A stretch of DNA of 64,000 bases, taken from assembly GCA_004296455.1 (NCBI GenBank), contig AP018280.1:6436794-6500793 (forward strand), read 5' to 3'. How positions within the stretch are numbered: the stretch's first letter is position 1; each line of letters starts with the position of its first letter. Below the pieces are notes generated by a model that saw only the letters and a program-made list of their open reading frames with translations, had not been told where the DNA came from and did not search any database. The stretch is from Calothrix sp. NIES-4101. Lineage in GTDB: Bacteria; Cyanobacteriota; Cyanobacteriia; Cyanobacteriales; Nostocaceae. A program made the position numbers and the translations under genes. This document shows positions 28,362 to 36,730 of this stretch, piece after piece.

Positions 28362-28925
28362 CTAAGAGGAATTAGGGCAGTAAAAGTGTTCAACAGGGTT
28401 GGCAGGAAAAGAACTCCAACGATTGAGATGAATAGGAACATGATTGAGGAGGTCAGAAATAAGAGTAATACATCCAAGCAAGAAACAAGAGAGAAGGCGC
28501 AAAGGTTGATGTTTGCGAGGTTTAGTCAAAAAGTAATGCTGGGGTGGGAGTAATTCAGGATGGGTTGAAAATGCATTTAATTCAGACTCGCCACCAAGCA
28601 TAACCATCCACAAAGTCGAAACAGCAATTGCTAACCATAGGCGTTCAGCACGTTGAGGGTTGATCAAGCGAGTGTTTTGCCATTGCCAGCCATCAGATTT
28701 AACATCGCGGTAAACACACTCAGTCGAAGGACGCAAACCGTACCATAAAACATCGGCTTGATTTGGCTGTAAATCGGTCAAAATCAACCAGGGTTCTTTG
28801 TAACCCAAATCCCATTGAGCAAGTAAAGTTGATTCGAGAGGATTTGTTTTAAAGCAAGTAACTCGACCCGACCAAGATTGTCCTGGTTCGCGAATCAGTT
28901 CGACTAGAGGCTTCCATTCCTTCAA
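28362..28925 (-). pseudogene. IS transposase, C-terminal part in the -1 frame
   Basis: 187 codons open from a TTG; it continues the transposase of 28922-29551 (KEWKPLVELIREPGQSW onward) and holds the third-acid region (CVYRDVKSDGWQW, then RAERLWLAIA). It has no sensible start of its own, so it is the C-terminal half of a frameshifted gene, not an independent protein. Overlap with the first part is 4 nt, at the C-run. Confidence 0.75.
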
Positions 28926-29551
28926 TGGGGGATTTGCAACAGTCCTTGTGTGTTAATTCGTAAAAATGGATGCCAACCTACATCTACAATCATGTGGAAT
29001 AGCCAATCTGCATATAATCCTCGGTCGGCAGTGAGGATGACGACGAAGTTCTTAGGAATTGCATCTCTAAGTTTTTCAATCAATAACTGCCAGTGTGGTC
29101 GCCAACTCCCTGGCTCATTGCCTTTGACTATATGCCATGCAACTGGAATTCCACACCCTGCAAGTAGTATGTTAATTGATAAGACCACAAAGCGATCGCC
29201 GATACTTGTTGCATCCATTGCTAAAGCGATGTGTGCCATGTCTTTTGGTAGCAAGCTGATTACCCATGAAACTAATGCCTCAAAACATGTTGTCACATCC
29301 AAGCTACAACGCTTTGAGCCAGACTTTGCTTCTGCTTCTTGGTACCATTCTTTTAGCCTTTGTCTGACTGTATTTGGCTTTTCTCCATTTACTGCGGCAA
29401 TAAATTCTGATACTTGGCTTAAGCTACTTGATTTGGTCATTACCATGCCAAAGCTCCAGGTTGCTAATCCGCTTACTTGAGGTAATGACAGATGGTTCAT
29501 ATGTTTCGATACTATGCATGACCATTCTTTTAGCTGCTTATTTCTCAGCAT
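28922..29551 (-). CDS. IS transposase, N-terminal part
   Basis: 209 aa, first part of an IS4-like DDE transposase. Catalytic acids are visible in LAMDATSIGDRF and LTADRGLYADWLF. The frame stops just after RINTQGLLQIPH, at a CCCCC run (complement of about 28924-28929). Shifting back one base on this run joins it directly to the second part as IPPLKEWKPL. Either a programmed -1 frameshift makes the full enzyme, or one C has been lost and the IS is inactive. Confidence 0.82.
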   Translation of the reverse strand: MLRNKQLKEWSCIVSKHMNHLSLPQVSGLATWSFGMVMTKSSSLSQVSEFIAAVNGEKPNTVRQRLKEWYQEAEAKSGSKRCSLDVTTCFEALVSWVISLLPKDMAHIALAMDATSIGDRFVVLSINILLAGCGIPVAWHIVKGNEPGSWRPHWQLLIEKLRDAIPKNFVVILTADRGLYADWLFHMIVDVGWHPFLRINTQGLLQIPH

Positions 29552-29685
29552 TTTTCTTGCACCCCCTCTATTTCTGCCACCTCTATTTTCTTACTTTTTT
29601 TGCTGTAACCCCTCACCTCCTTATCAAAAACCTACACCTGTCAGGGGACAGTCAATTGGCTGCCTATCCCCCGCTTCCAAGTTCT

Positions 29686-30192
29686 CTACTTGCAACCCAA
29701 TGATTCGCGAGTCGCTACCCCAGTCTTGGAGTTGACACCGCTTGCTTTGGCGCACAATTTCTTAATTTCAGTTCCATCTAAAACTGCATTGGTAAAATCA
29801 GCATTGGTAACATCAACATTATCAAAGACAGAGCGTAACATCATGGCGTTGGTTAACACTGCGTCGCTGAGATTAGCGCCTCTAAAATCTGATAAATAAG
29901 CAATACCTTCACTGAAGTCCACTCCATGCAAGTTGACATCGCGCAAAACCGTGCCATTAAATACGACTCCGCGCATATCAGCATTACTAAAGTTGGCTTT
30001 CTCTAAATTAGCGCTGGTATAATCTTGTGTGACCAAACTTTGACCGGAGAAATCTTGACCCTTGAAATTTTGTTGTATCAAAGAATTTGAACTCGTTACC
30101 CCTGAAGAACTTGCAGCTTGGGCAGATACAGGGAAGAGCAACAAAAATGCTAAAACGAAACCAGTCAGAACTTGCCAAAATCTAATCATCAT
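29686..30192 (-). CDS. Pentapeptide-repeat protein with signal peptide
   Basis: 168 aa. Residues 1-27 are a Sec-type signal ([21 protein letters not shown], cleavage after AQA likely), so the protein acts in the thylakoid lumen or periplasm. Residues about 42-140 are A(D/N)LxX pentapeptide repeats ([41 protein letters not shown]), which fold as a right-handed beta-helix. The C-terminal tail [10 protein letters not shown]...LGCK carries two Cys and matches the layout of plant and cyanobacterial lumenal pentapeptide proteins. Molecular role unknown. Its 3' end is 42 bp from the IS end. Confidence 0.88.
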   Translation of the reverse strand: MMIRFWQVLTGFVLAFLLLFPVSAQAASSSGVTSSNSLIQQNFKGQDFSGQSLVTQDYTSANLEKANFSNADMRGVVFNGTVLRDVNLHGVDFSEGIAYLSDFRGANLSDAVLTNAMMLRSVFDNVDVTNADFTNAVLDGTEIKKLCAKASGVNSKTGVATRESLGCK

Positions 30193-30383
30193 TAACTTAA
30201 CAAAACTAAATATTTATTCATTCACTATTAAACATCATTAGCACGGCGCTCTGGTTGTTTTTTGCTTGATTATAAGGAAAATGCCGAAAACCCCTGAGAA
30301 ACAGCAGCACAGTTGCGTCTTTCGTGCTTTAGACAGGGGATGTACGCGCTTCGCGTTGCCGAAGGCTAGGCTAGCAGCAGGAT
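30193..30383. other. Spacer with left end of the tnpB element
   Basis: Non-coding. Holds a common cyanobacterial simple repeat (CGCGCTTCGCGTTGCCGAAG, about 30346-30365) and the presumed left-end hairpin of the tnpB element. It also contains the promoter region for the pentapeptide gene, transcribed leftward. Confidence 0.4.
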
Positions 30384-30554
30384 TCATCCTGCATTGGAAT
30401 TTTCCGGTTCAGGTAGAGTATCTATCAAATCTTCTATGATTTGAGTTATTGTTTTGTCTTTTTCTATTGCCAATAGACGTAACTTATGTTGCCTACGTTC
30501 ACTTATCCTAATATGTAAATCTTTTTTTACCACAACTGTACACAATGCGAACAT
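30384..30554 (-). CDS. Ribbon-helix-helix partner protein of tnpB element
   Basis: 56 codons from ATG 30554, or 49 from an in-frame GTG at 30533. The core VVKKDLHIRISERRQHKLRL is a CopG-type beta-strand plus helix, followed by IEKDKTITQIIEDLIDTLP, the second helix. Small RHH proteins of this type commonly lie divergent from tnpB in cyanobacterial IS605-like elements, 60 bp from the tnpB start, and probably repress it by binding the shared promoter region. The function is inferred from fold and position. Confidence 0.72.
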   Translation of the reverse strand: MFALCTVVVKKDLHIRISERRQHKLRLLAIEKDKTITQIIEDLIDTLPEPENSNAG

Positions 30555-30614
30555 ATTTATGTTAATCTATTACTAGGTCGAAAACAAGTAGCAGTTTAGA
30601 AACAAGGTAAATTA

Positions 30615-31069
30615 ATGTTAGTTCTAGAATACAAAATTAAAGGTAAGCAGATTCAATATAATGCAATAGACGATGCTATCCGTACAACACAATTTATTCG
30701 CAATAAAGCGATTAGATACTGGATGGATGCTTCGCGGGAATTAAAAATTGATAAATTTGCCCTTAACAAGTATTCCACGGAACTAAGAAAGGAATTTTCA
30801 TTTGTAGCTGACTTAAATTCAATGGCAGTACAGTCTGCTGCTGAACGCGGTTGGTTTGCTATATCTCGTTTTTACGAAAATTGTAAATTCAAAAAATCTG
30901 GGAAGAAAGGTTTTCCTCAGTTTCAAAATAACTGCCGTTCAGTCGAATATAAAACATCAGGCTGGAAACTACATCCAACTAAAAGGCGTATTAGTTTTAC
31001 CGATAAAAAAGGTATAGGAGAATTAAAACTTTTAGGTAAATGGGATATTCAATCCTACGATGTTAAAAG
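30615..31069 (+). pseudogene. tnpB: tnpB (RNA-guided nuclease), 5' fragment
   Basis: Codons 1-151 of an OrfB/TnpB protein: MLVLEYKIKGKQIQYNAIDD, then TQFIRNKAIRYWMD, the wedge/REC-like N-terminal domain, ending SYDVKS. The frame is cut by an IS4-family insertion beginning at 31070 and stops at 31073 inside it. The 9-bp target TGTTAAAAG at 31061-31069 is repeated at 32341-32349. Reading from 31069 straight to 32350 gives DVKSIKRIRLLRRADG in one frame, so nothing else is broken at this junction. Confidence 0.9.
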
Positions 31070-32340
31070 CTGACGGGGCGACAAAAATCGCTAGGAGGCA
31101 GATAAAATAAGCCTCATAGCTCTCAATCCTCGTTGATAATACTTTCGCTTATTGATATTAAATTTCATTAATTCGGTTACTAATTCTATACAAGGTTCCA
31201 TAAAATTGACCCAATTATTGCCGTATAAGCCGATATAAAAACTGCTATGTCGCCTTTGGGTTCGCCCATATTCTTTAACACGACCAACATATTTCTGTAT
31301 TCCTTTACGTTTTATTTCTTGTCCTTGAATTGTGGCAGAAGTGTAAGCAATCGCAATCAATGTAATTAGAACAATTAACCGTTCACCAGATACATTAGTC
31401 CCCTCTAGATTATAACCACCACTCTTAAAGTCTCGAAACATTTCCTCAATATCAAATCTTTTTTTATAGTAAGCGATCGCCGACTCTAAACTATCTAAAT
31501 TTGTTAAAATAAACCATCCTTCTTCGGGTGCCACTCCCAAGATTTTCCGCTTCCATTTACATGCAAGATTAAAGCTTGTAAAACCTTGAGATTTTGTAAC
31601 TTTTACTCCTTTCAAAAAGAAAGAGACACCTGGAGATAATCCTAGCTCATTTAATTCTAACCAAATATCTGTTTGCATCTCAACTAAATGATTCTTTTTA
31701 ATACGAAGACAGAAGTAAATGCTTCTTTCTCTAAGCCAGTTTGCCAGTTTTATCGAACAAAATTCTCGGTCTCCTAATACGCAAATTTTATGATTTTTGA
31801 AAACTGGTAAAACTTTAGAAATAATTGCTGTTTGTTCATTAATATTACTACTACCTAATTTGGGTAATAATTCAAAATATACTGGAAACGCTCTTTTATC
31901 CCAAACAACACTAACCATAAACAAATTTACACAAGCCCAATTTGTACGGTCAATTACTACATGAACTATTTTTTCGGAGGTGAATTCTGTCTCTAACCAT
32001 GTGGTAACAATCGGGAACCAAATTTTTTCAATTGAGAGGTTTGGTAATGATAGAAACCTCTGTATTCTCTTTCTCCGGCTTTCAAATGTAATTGGAATTG
32101 GTAGAACTGTAGCTAAGGTTTCCAAACTAACTTTTTTAATTGATTGCAGCAGGGCAATCAAAATTTTAAGAAAGATGTAATCCGCAAGGCTGAGTTGACT
32201 TTTTAAATGTTTTTGGTACAATTCAGGCAACATTATCATTAGATAGGTCTTCTTGACATAACTAGACCTATCTTTTCTTACCACGAATCGCTACACTCTT
32301 TACCAAATAAGCTTTCTAGACTGTTTTGTCGCCCCGTCAG
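31070..32340 (-). mobile_element. IS4-family insertion sequence, 1271 bp
   Basis: A perfect 17-bp inverted repeat CTGACGGGGCGACAAAA marks both ends (31070-31086; complement 32324-32340). It is flanked by a 9-bp target duplication TGTTAAAAG. One intact transposase gene is carried on the minus strand. The perfect ends, perfect duplication and open transposase point to a recent, potentially active insertion into tnpB. Confidence 0.95.
31091..32284 (-). CDS. IS4-family DDE transposase
   Basis: 397 aa from GTG 32284; an in-frame ATG at 32239 (MIMLPELYQKHLKSQL) is an equally plausible start. Catalytic acids: VVIDRTNW (first Asp), CVLGDREFC (second Asp) and the IS4-type Y-x2-R-x3-E-x6-K signature YKKRFDIEEMFRDFKSGG with the catalytic Glu. 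Full length with no stops or frameshifts, so likely active. It nearly fills the element, leaving 20 and 56 bp to the ends. Confidence 0.93.
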   Translation of the reverse strand: MVRKDRSSYVKKTYLMIMLPELYQKHLKSQLSLADYIFLKILIALLQSIKKVSLETLATVLPIPITFESRRKRIQRFLSLPNLSIEKIWFPIVTTWLETEFTSEKIVHVVIDRTNWACVNLFMVSVVWDKRAFPVYFELLPKLGSSNINEQTAIISKVLPVFKNHKICVLGDREFCSIKLANWLRERSIYFCLRIKKNHLVEMQTDIWLELNELGLSPGVSFFLKGVKVTKSQGFTSFNLACKWKRKILGVAPEEGWFILTNLDSLESAIAYYKKRFDIEEMFRDFKSGGYNLEGTNVSGERLIVLITLIAIAYTSATIQGQEIKRKGIQKYVGRVKEYGRTQRRHSSFYIGLYGNNWVNFMEPCIELVTELMKFNINKRKYYQRGLRAMRLILSAS

Positions 32341-32349
32341 TGTTAAAAG

Positions 32350-32800
32350 TATTAAGAGAATCCGTTTGCTTCGTCGTGCTGATGGTTACTATGCTCAGTT
32401 CTGTTTAGGGATAGAAGTTAAAGACATTCAACCTAAAACAGGCAATGAGATTGGTTTAGATGTCGGCATTGAAAGTTTTTACACAGATTCAAACGGCTAT
32501 CAAGAACCTAATCCTAGGTTTCTAAGGCAAGCCGAATCTAAAATAAAACAGGTTCAAAGACGGATTTACAAAAAAGTAAAAGGTTCTAGTGGTAGAAAAA
32601 AAGCTAGAACTGTTTACGCTAAAAAACACTTAAAAGTAAGTAGGCAGCGTATAGAACACGCTAAGAGAATAGCGCGTTGCGTAGTCAAGTCTAACGACTT
32701 AGTAGCCTATGAAGATTTAAGGGTTTCTAATATGGTTAAAAATCATTGTCTGGCAAAATCAATCAGTGATGCTAGCTGGTATTTGTTCAGACAATGGTTA
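32350..32800 (+). pseudogene. tnpB: tnpB, middle fragment
   Basis: Middle of the same TnpB: LLRRADGYYAQFCLGIEV, then EIGLDVGIESFYT with the first RuvC Asp, the QVQRRIYKKVKGSSGRKKAR region, and DLVAYEDLRVSNM with the second RuvC acid (Glu). It ends FRQWL, cut by the second IS at 32801; the open frame carries on to a stop at 32816-32818 inside that IS. Joining 32800 to 34194 restores RQWLEYFAVKFNKQ in frame. All catalytic residues are kept. Confidence 0.9.
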
Positions 32801-34189
32801 CTCATATCTTGCACCTAGCTGTGTAAACACGTAAAAGCGAATATAATGATGCAAAATCTTACAGGAAGCAAAGGCTTGTCGAAAGCAAAAAAAAGGTAAT
32901 TAATAATACTACAAGCTAACTAATACTACGGGTTCGGATGCCAAAATAACAGATGCTAAGATGCTGTACGTTTCAAAGGGGATGACCGCCATGAAATTGT
33001 CAGATTTGCATTGGCAACCGAAAACATGAGAGAAAAGGCGTGAAATATCTGATTAAACAAAGCACTAAGAAAATGCTTGCTCACGCCCAAGATTTAGTGT
33101 ACACCCTCAAAGAACTGATGCCGACGCAGTACCAAAAAGATAACCTAGAAGCGATGTTGGCGTTATTCTTAGAGGCACAAGGACACCCATTACCTGAACA
33201 TAGTCAGACAAAATCCCCAAGCGCAATCAGTCGATTTTTAAATATCAATCCTTGGTCAACAAGGGAAATGATTCGGATAATTCGCTCTTCAGTATTACAA
33301 AAAGTTATCAATTCATTATCGTCATCAGGCAAAGGGCGCAGACCATTTTTACAAGTAATTATTGACCTGACGACTTTAGAAAAACGTGGCAAATTCCCAG
33401 AATTTAGTGATTTAATCAAAGTCTATAATGGTAAGCGTGGTCTCCATCTAGTCGTAGTTTATTTGGTAATAGGACAATGGCGCATTCCTTGGAGTTTTCG
33501 TGTTTGGCGAGGTAAGGGAACTCCTTCCCCTGCAATGCTTGGGCTCAAACTGGTTAAACGTTTACCTCTTTCTTTAACTCAACATTTTCAAACAATTATT
33601 TTAGCTGACACAGCCTTTGGCAGTGTAGAATTCCTTGAGGGTGTACGTCGGCTTAAATATCATGCTGTTACAGGTGTATCTAGTAGTCGTAAGTTGGCTG
33701 ATGGCAGATTTTTAAGACGTTTACATCAACAGGGTCAACAGGTTTATTTATTTGGTTTAAATTTCCCCGTTACCGTTTCTTGGTATTACTTAAAACGCGA
33801 TAATGGCAAACTAGAAAAACGCTTTGTTTTGTCTACTCGTCCAATTAAAGCTTCTACTCTTAAGTGGTGGGGCAAGCGTCGGTGGCAGATTGAGGGGTGG
33901 TTTAAAACTGCAAAGCATCGTTTTGGCTTACACCGTTTTGGGCAAGGGACTCTGCTGGGTATGTATCGCTGGCTTATCCTTTCACTGACTGCTTACCTCA
34001 TTGCCCATTGGACTTATCTCCATTTTCAGGGCGCATCGCCACCTGATTGGGGTCAGGCTGCACAATCTGCCCTTGAATCTATTTTTCCACATATAATTGT
34101 GTATCTTCTTTTACTTGATATTCAACGGCTAACTCCCCTTGCACGTAGTCATGGTTTTGACATTCATATTTCCAGGTGCAAGATGTGAG
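32801..34189 (+). mobile_element. Second insertion sequence in tnpB, 1389 bp
   Basis: Ends form an 18-bp inverted repeat with 16 matches: CTCATATCTTGCACCTAG at 32801-32818 against CTCACATCTTGCACCTGG read inward from 34189. Flanked by a 4-bp direct repeat GTTA (32797-32800 and 34190-34193). It carries one intact transposase on the + strand. Different ends and different duplication length show it is unrelated to the first IS. Confidence 0.9.
33040..34188 (+). CDS. DDE transposase (IS4 superfamily, IS701/ISH3-like)
   Basis: 382 aa from GTG 33040 with AAAGG just upstream. DDE acids are visible in QVIIDLTTLEK, IILADTAFGS and the R-x3-E-x6-K segment WWGKRRWQIEGWFKTAKH. The 4-bp target duplication fits IS701- or ISH3-type elements better than classical IS4, but I cannot settle the family. 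The open frame is complete and runs into the right inverted repeat (ends CKM). The element's 240-bp leader before the gene shows no other ORF. Confidence 0.88.
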   Translation: MKYLIKQSTKKMLAHAQDLVYTLKELMPTQYQKDNLEAMLALFLEAQGHPLPEHSQTKSPSAISRFLNINPWSTREMIRIIRSSVLQKVINSLSSSGKGRRPFLQVIIDLTTLEKRGKFPEFSDLIKVYNGKRGLHLVVVYLVIGQWRIPWSFRVWRGKGTPSPAMLGLKLVKRLPLSLTQHFQTIILADTAFGSVEFLEGVRRLKYHAVTGVSSSRKLADGRFLRRLHQQGQQVYLFGLNFPVTVSWYYLKRDNGKLEKRFVLSTRPIKASTLKWWGKRRWQIEGWFKTAKHRFGLHRFGQGTLLGMYRWLILSLTAYLIAHWTYLHFQGASPPDWGQAAQSALESIFPHIIVYLLLLDIQRLTPLARSHGFDIHISRCKM

Positions 34190-34193
34190 GTTA

Positions 34194-34544
34194 GAATATT
34201 TTGCTGTTAAATTTAACAAACAAGCAATAGCAGTACCACCTCAATATACAAGTCAAAAATGCAGTGACTGCGGTTCTGTTGTTAAAAAATCTCTATCAAC
34301 TCGAACACATAAGTGTAGCTGTGGTTGCGAGTTACATAGAGATACTAATGCAGCTAAAAATATTCTAAATCTTGGAAGAGCGAAAAGTTTGGGGTGTGGC
34401 TCTGCCGCGCCCAAAGCTTTTCAAGAAGCTAGGACTGGACAAGTCCGAAGTAACGCTAATGGACTAGTAACCTCTACTTTGCTTGGTGAGGCAGTTGGCG
34501 GTGTCGGTTTCCGTCCCGTCAAACTGCCGAACCCGTCAGGGTGA
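34194..34544 (+). pseudogene. tnpB: tnpB, 3' fragment with zinc ribbon
   Basis: Last 116 codons of TnpB: EYFAVKFNKQAIAVPPQYTS, then the zinc ribbon CSDCG...CSCGC and HRDTNAAKNIL with the third RuvC Asp. A basic, Gly-rich tail follows and overlaps the region that, in related elements, encodes the guide RNA scaffold. With the two upstream fragments and one copy of each target duplication (455+451+351 nt) it forms exactly 419 codons including stop. Confidence 0.9.
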
Positions 34545-34609
34545 AAACCTGGTAGAGCAAGTAACTAGGATGAAGTTAGAATCTCCGTGTCTTTAGACCG
34601 GAGAGTGTC
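34440..34609 (+). ncRNA. Putative reRNA/omega RNA of the tnpB element
   Basis: The 3' end of tnpB plus the right end of the element. A hairpin CTCCG-loop-CGGAG (34583-34603) is followed by AGTGTCAA and then flanking DNA, the layout of IS605-type guide RNAs whose 3' guide is copied from the flank. Here the guide would start around 34610 (AAAATCTTGGAACATTGGGG), inside cysK. The 5' limit is a guess; the RNA role is inferred from known TnpB systems. Confidence 0.4.
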
Positions 34610-35543
34610 AAAAATCTTGGAACATTGGGGAACTTAGATAGCGTTCACCAAAGGAGGGCTGAATCGCGACAATTAACTTGCCAGCATTTTCGGGACGCTG
34701 GGCTACTTGTATCGCTGCACACAAATTTGCACCAGAAGATATCCCCGACAATAAGCCTTCTTCCCGTGCGAGCCTTCGCCCATAGACCATTGCCACATCA
34801 TCATTGACTTGAATCACTTCATCAATCAAATCAGTGCGGAGGATTTTGGGGATAAATCCAGCACCTATACCTTGAATTTTATGCGCTCCTGGTTTGCCTC
34901 CAGAAAGGACAGGACTATTGACAGGTTCCACTGCGATCGCGCGAAAATTGGGTTGACGTTGTTTGATAAATTCAGCAATCCCAGTAATTGTTCCTCCCGT
35001 ACCCACCCCAGCGACGATGAAATCAACCTTTCCGTCGGTATCCGTCCAAATTTCTTCTGCCGTAGTTTGACGGTGTATTTGGGGGTTGGCAGGATTATTA
35101 AACTGCTGCAACATATATGCATTTGGTGTCGCTGCAACTATTTCCTCTGCTCGGCAAATGGCTCCTTTCATACCTTCGGAACCAGGTGTTAACTCTAAAG
35201 ATGCACCGTAGGCACGCAACATTGCCCGACGTTCTAAACTCATTGTCTCCGGCATCGTCAAAATGAGTTGATAACCCTTAGCTGCTGCTACCATTGCCAA
35301 GGCGATACCTGTATTTCCCGATGTTGGTTCTACTAAAATAGTTTTTCCAGGTTGAATTAAGCCCTCTTCCTCTGCTACTTGAATCATATTCGCACCAATC
35401 CGATCTTTTACCGAAGCGGCTGGGTTCATACCTTCAAGTTTCAGAAGTATTGTCGCCACACATCCTTCCGACTGAGGAATTTTGTTAAGTTGAACTAAGG
35501 GAGTCCGTCCAATTAGTTCGACAACATTACGGGCAATTCGCAT
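34608..35543 (-). CDS. cysK: Cysteine synthase A (O-acetylserine sulfhydrylase)
   Basis: 311 aa. PLP enzyme making cysteine from O-acetylserine and sulfide in the cytoplasm. Motifs: [29 protein letters not shown] with the PLP-binding lysine, [13 protein letters not shown] for substrate carboxylate, [14 protein letters not shown] for PLP phosphate, [11 protein letters not shown] near the end. All expected residues are present. It ends [11 protein letters not shown], with a stop formed by the TCA at the border of the tnpB element (34608-34610). Family members often run a few residues further, so the element may have trimmed the tail; the catalytic core is whole. Confidence 0.95.
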   Translation of the reverse strand: MRIARNVVELIGRTPLVQLNKIPQSEGCVATILLKLEGMNPAASVKDRIGANMIQVAEEEGLIQPGKTILVEPTSGNTGIALAMVAAAKGYQLILTMPETMSLERRAMLRAYGASLELTPGSEGMKGAICRAEEIVAATPNAYMLQQFNNPANPQIHRQTTAEEIWTDTDGKVDFIVAGVGTGGTITGIAEFIKQRQPNFRAIAVEPVNSPVLSGGKPGAHKIQGIGAGFIPKILRTDLIDEVIQVNDDVAMVYGRRLAREEGLLSGISSGANLCAAIQVAQRPENAGKLIVAIQPSFGERYLSSPMFQDF

Positions 35544-36026
35544 TCATTTGCTCCTAAAATACTCAATTTACTACAAAAATATTTACTATAAGATTACTAT
35601 TTGATTTTTGTTGGCGTAGCCTGCGTTTTACGCTTAAGAACCAAGATTTGGGGGATTCTCCCCCAAACCCCCGATTGGAGGACGGTTGCGTCTAGGCTGT
35701 TGACTCTGTGTCCTTTTTGGGATTTCGTTCATGCAAAAAACGTGGATAGTCACAATGGCTGAAACCTTTATTTTGCTTGGGTTTTAACGAGGGATTGAAT
35801 GCTACGAACAAAAGTACCAAAAATCGCCTAATTTTCAACAAAGTCAACAGCCTAGGTTGCGTCCCCCAAACCCCCTCCAAAAAAGTCGATCTGTTTCGTT
35901 TGTGGTAATTGATTTATAAGGGATTGGTGAGTTACTGCGTCTCGGCAACAAGCAAATTTATATCTGGTGATATGGCAAATCCGCTTTGTTAAGATTCCCT
36001 TTGTTAATAAATTTGTTTGTGGCTAA
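35544..36026. other. Spacer upstream of cysK with MITE
   Basis: 483 bp without a gene. Apart from the MITE it contains a hairpin-forming run TTTGGGGGATTCTCCCCCAAA (35648-35668) and, after the element, CCCCCAAACCCCCTCC. The cysK promoter should lie in 35544-35640, an AT-rich stretch, but no clear boxes can be named. Confidence 0.45.
35693..35854. mobile_element. MITE, 162 bp, with 9-bp target duplication
   Basis: Perfect 13-bp inverted repeats TAGGCTGTTGACT (35693-35705; complement 35842-35854) and a perfect 9-bp direct repeat GGTTGCGTC on both sides (35684-35692, 35855-35863). A 62-codon minus-strand ORF across it has no recognisable content. Inserted in a G/C-rich spacer rich in CCCCCAAA/TTTGGGGG runs. 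Unrelated at its ends to the MITE at 10723. Confidence 0.88.
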
Positions 36027-36497
36027 TTACTCATTTTCTTCAGGCGATCGCGTCAAAATATCCAATAAAATACTAGCACTCTGAAATTCATTCTTTAAAT
36101 CAATTTCTTGAATTTGCGTACAAATAATTTTGGCTTTTTCGATTTCTCCTAACTTTGCCAAAACTAATCCAGAAGCCGCATAAGCGGTTAAATACAGCCT
36201 AATTGGCTCGTCTTCTTTGCGATTAATTAATATCTGTTTACACTGTTGCCAATTGTCAGGTAAATTCTCAGCCAATTTTACTTTATCTATAACTTTTTGA
36301 GCGATTGTAAGCGCCATTTGATAGTTATTTTTATAGTAAAAATATCGATATCCAGCAACTAAAACATCGATACAATCGTTCGTTTGCGCTAAAGCTTGAT
36401 TTAAATATGCTTCCGATATAGATGTATTTTGCCAATTATCAGCAGCCAGAATTAACAACTGCTTAATATCTTCGGGAACTTGAAACCAAGATAACAT
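36027..36497 (-). CDS. TPR-like helical protein, function unknown
   Basis: 156 aa, wholly helical. Residues about 20-75 (AADNWQNTSISEAYLNQALA, then DVLVAGYRYFYYKNNYQMAL) and about 105-140 (LTAYAASGLVLAKLGEIEKA) look like degenerate tetratricopeptide units. Acidic C-terminus, no signal or membrane segment. It lies 230 bp downstream of ctaE on the same strand, separated by a repeat, so a link to oxidase assembly is possible but unsupported. I do not recognise a named family. Confidence 0.65.
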   Translation of the reverse strand: MLSWFQVPEDIKQLLILAADNWQNTSISEAYLNQALAQTNDCIDVLVAGYRYFYYKNNYQMALTIAQKVIDKVKLAENLPDNWQQCKQILINRKEDEPIRLYLTAYAASGLVLAKLGEIEKAKIICTQIQEIDLKNEFQSASILLDILTRSPEENE

Positions 36498-36539
36498 AGG
36501 GAAAAAGAGAAGAGGAAAGGGAAAAGGGGAGGCAGTGAT

Positions 36540-36647
36540 ATCATGTCCGGTTGAATACTTCTTATTAAAACTGACATGGAGGCTTAGAGACGCAGGAACG
36601 CGGAGACGTGGAGAAATTTTAATTGCCAGTGATTAGCCGAACATGAT
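36540..36647. repeat. MITE-like dispersed repeat
   Basis: Imperfect 11-bp inverted ends ATCATGTCCGG (36540-36550) and CCGAACATGAT (36637-36647), enclosing a run of GGAGACGCGG-type units. A lone end motif ATATCATGTCCG is also present at 26927-26938. No target duplication found. It probably belongs to a dispersed family in this genome. Confidence 0.55.
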
Positions 36648-36730
36648 TTGAGGGGTTCCAGTCGTTATCACCACTGCCAGGGAGAAAAGGGAAAACACCC
36701 ATCTTTACCCATTACCCCATACGCGAATGA

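Larger units (their letters stand above)
28336..29644 (-). mobile_element. IS element, 1309 bp, DDE transposase, frameshifted
   Basis: Bounded by a 24-bp inverted repeat with 22 matches: CTGACAGGTGTAGGTTT at 28336-28352 (continuing GTAATAA) and its complement at 29621-29644. Inside, a single IS4-like transposase is split into two overlapping frames on the minus strand. No target duplication longer than GGG is visible. It separates the ABC ATPase gene from the pentapeptide gene. Confidence 0.85.
30310..34609 (+). mobile_element. IS605-type tnpB element (no tnpA), interrupted twice
   Basis: Composite of a tnpB gene, a divergent small ribbon-helix-helix gene and terminal hairpins, with two foreign IS inserted in tnpB. 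The left end is placed near a short hairpin GTCT...AGAC (30317-30334); the right end follows the hairpin CTCCG...CGGAG (34583-34603) and AGTGTCAA. No tnpA transposase is present, so it moves only with help. The outer limits are approximate, within about 15 bp. The right end coincides with the 3' end of cysK. Confidence 0.7.

Noticed and set aside
28125-28553. 142-codon + strand ORF
   Set aside because: Antisense to the transposase end and ABC ATPase start; crosses the IS border, so it is a chance frame.
28950-29480. 176-codon + strand ORF
   Set aside because: Complete shadow of the minus-strand transposase, which has catalytic motifs.
34809-35192. 127-codon + strand ORF
   Set aside because: Antisense to cysK, whose PLP motifs are unambiguous.
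35692-35880. 62-codon minus ORF
   Set aside because: Coincides with the MITE and has no motif; it exists because the element happens to be open.
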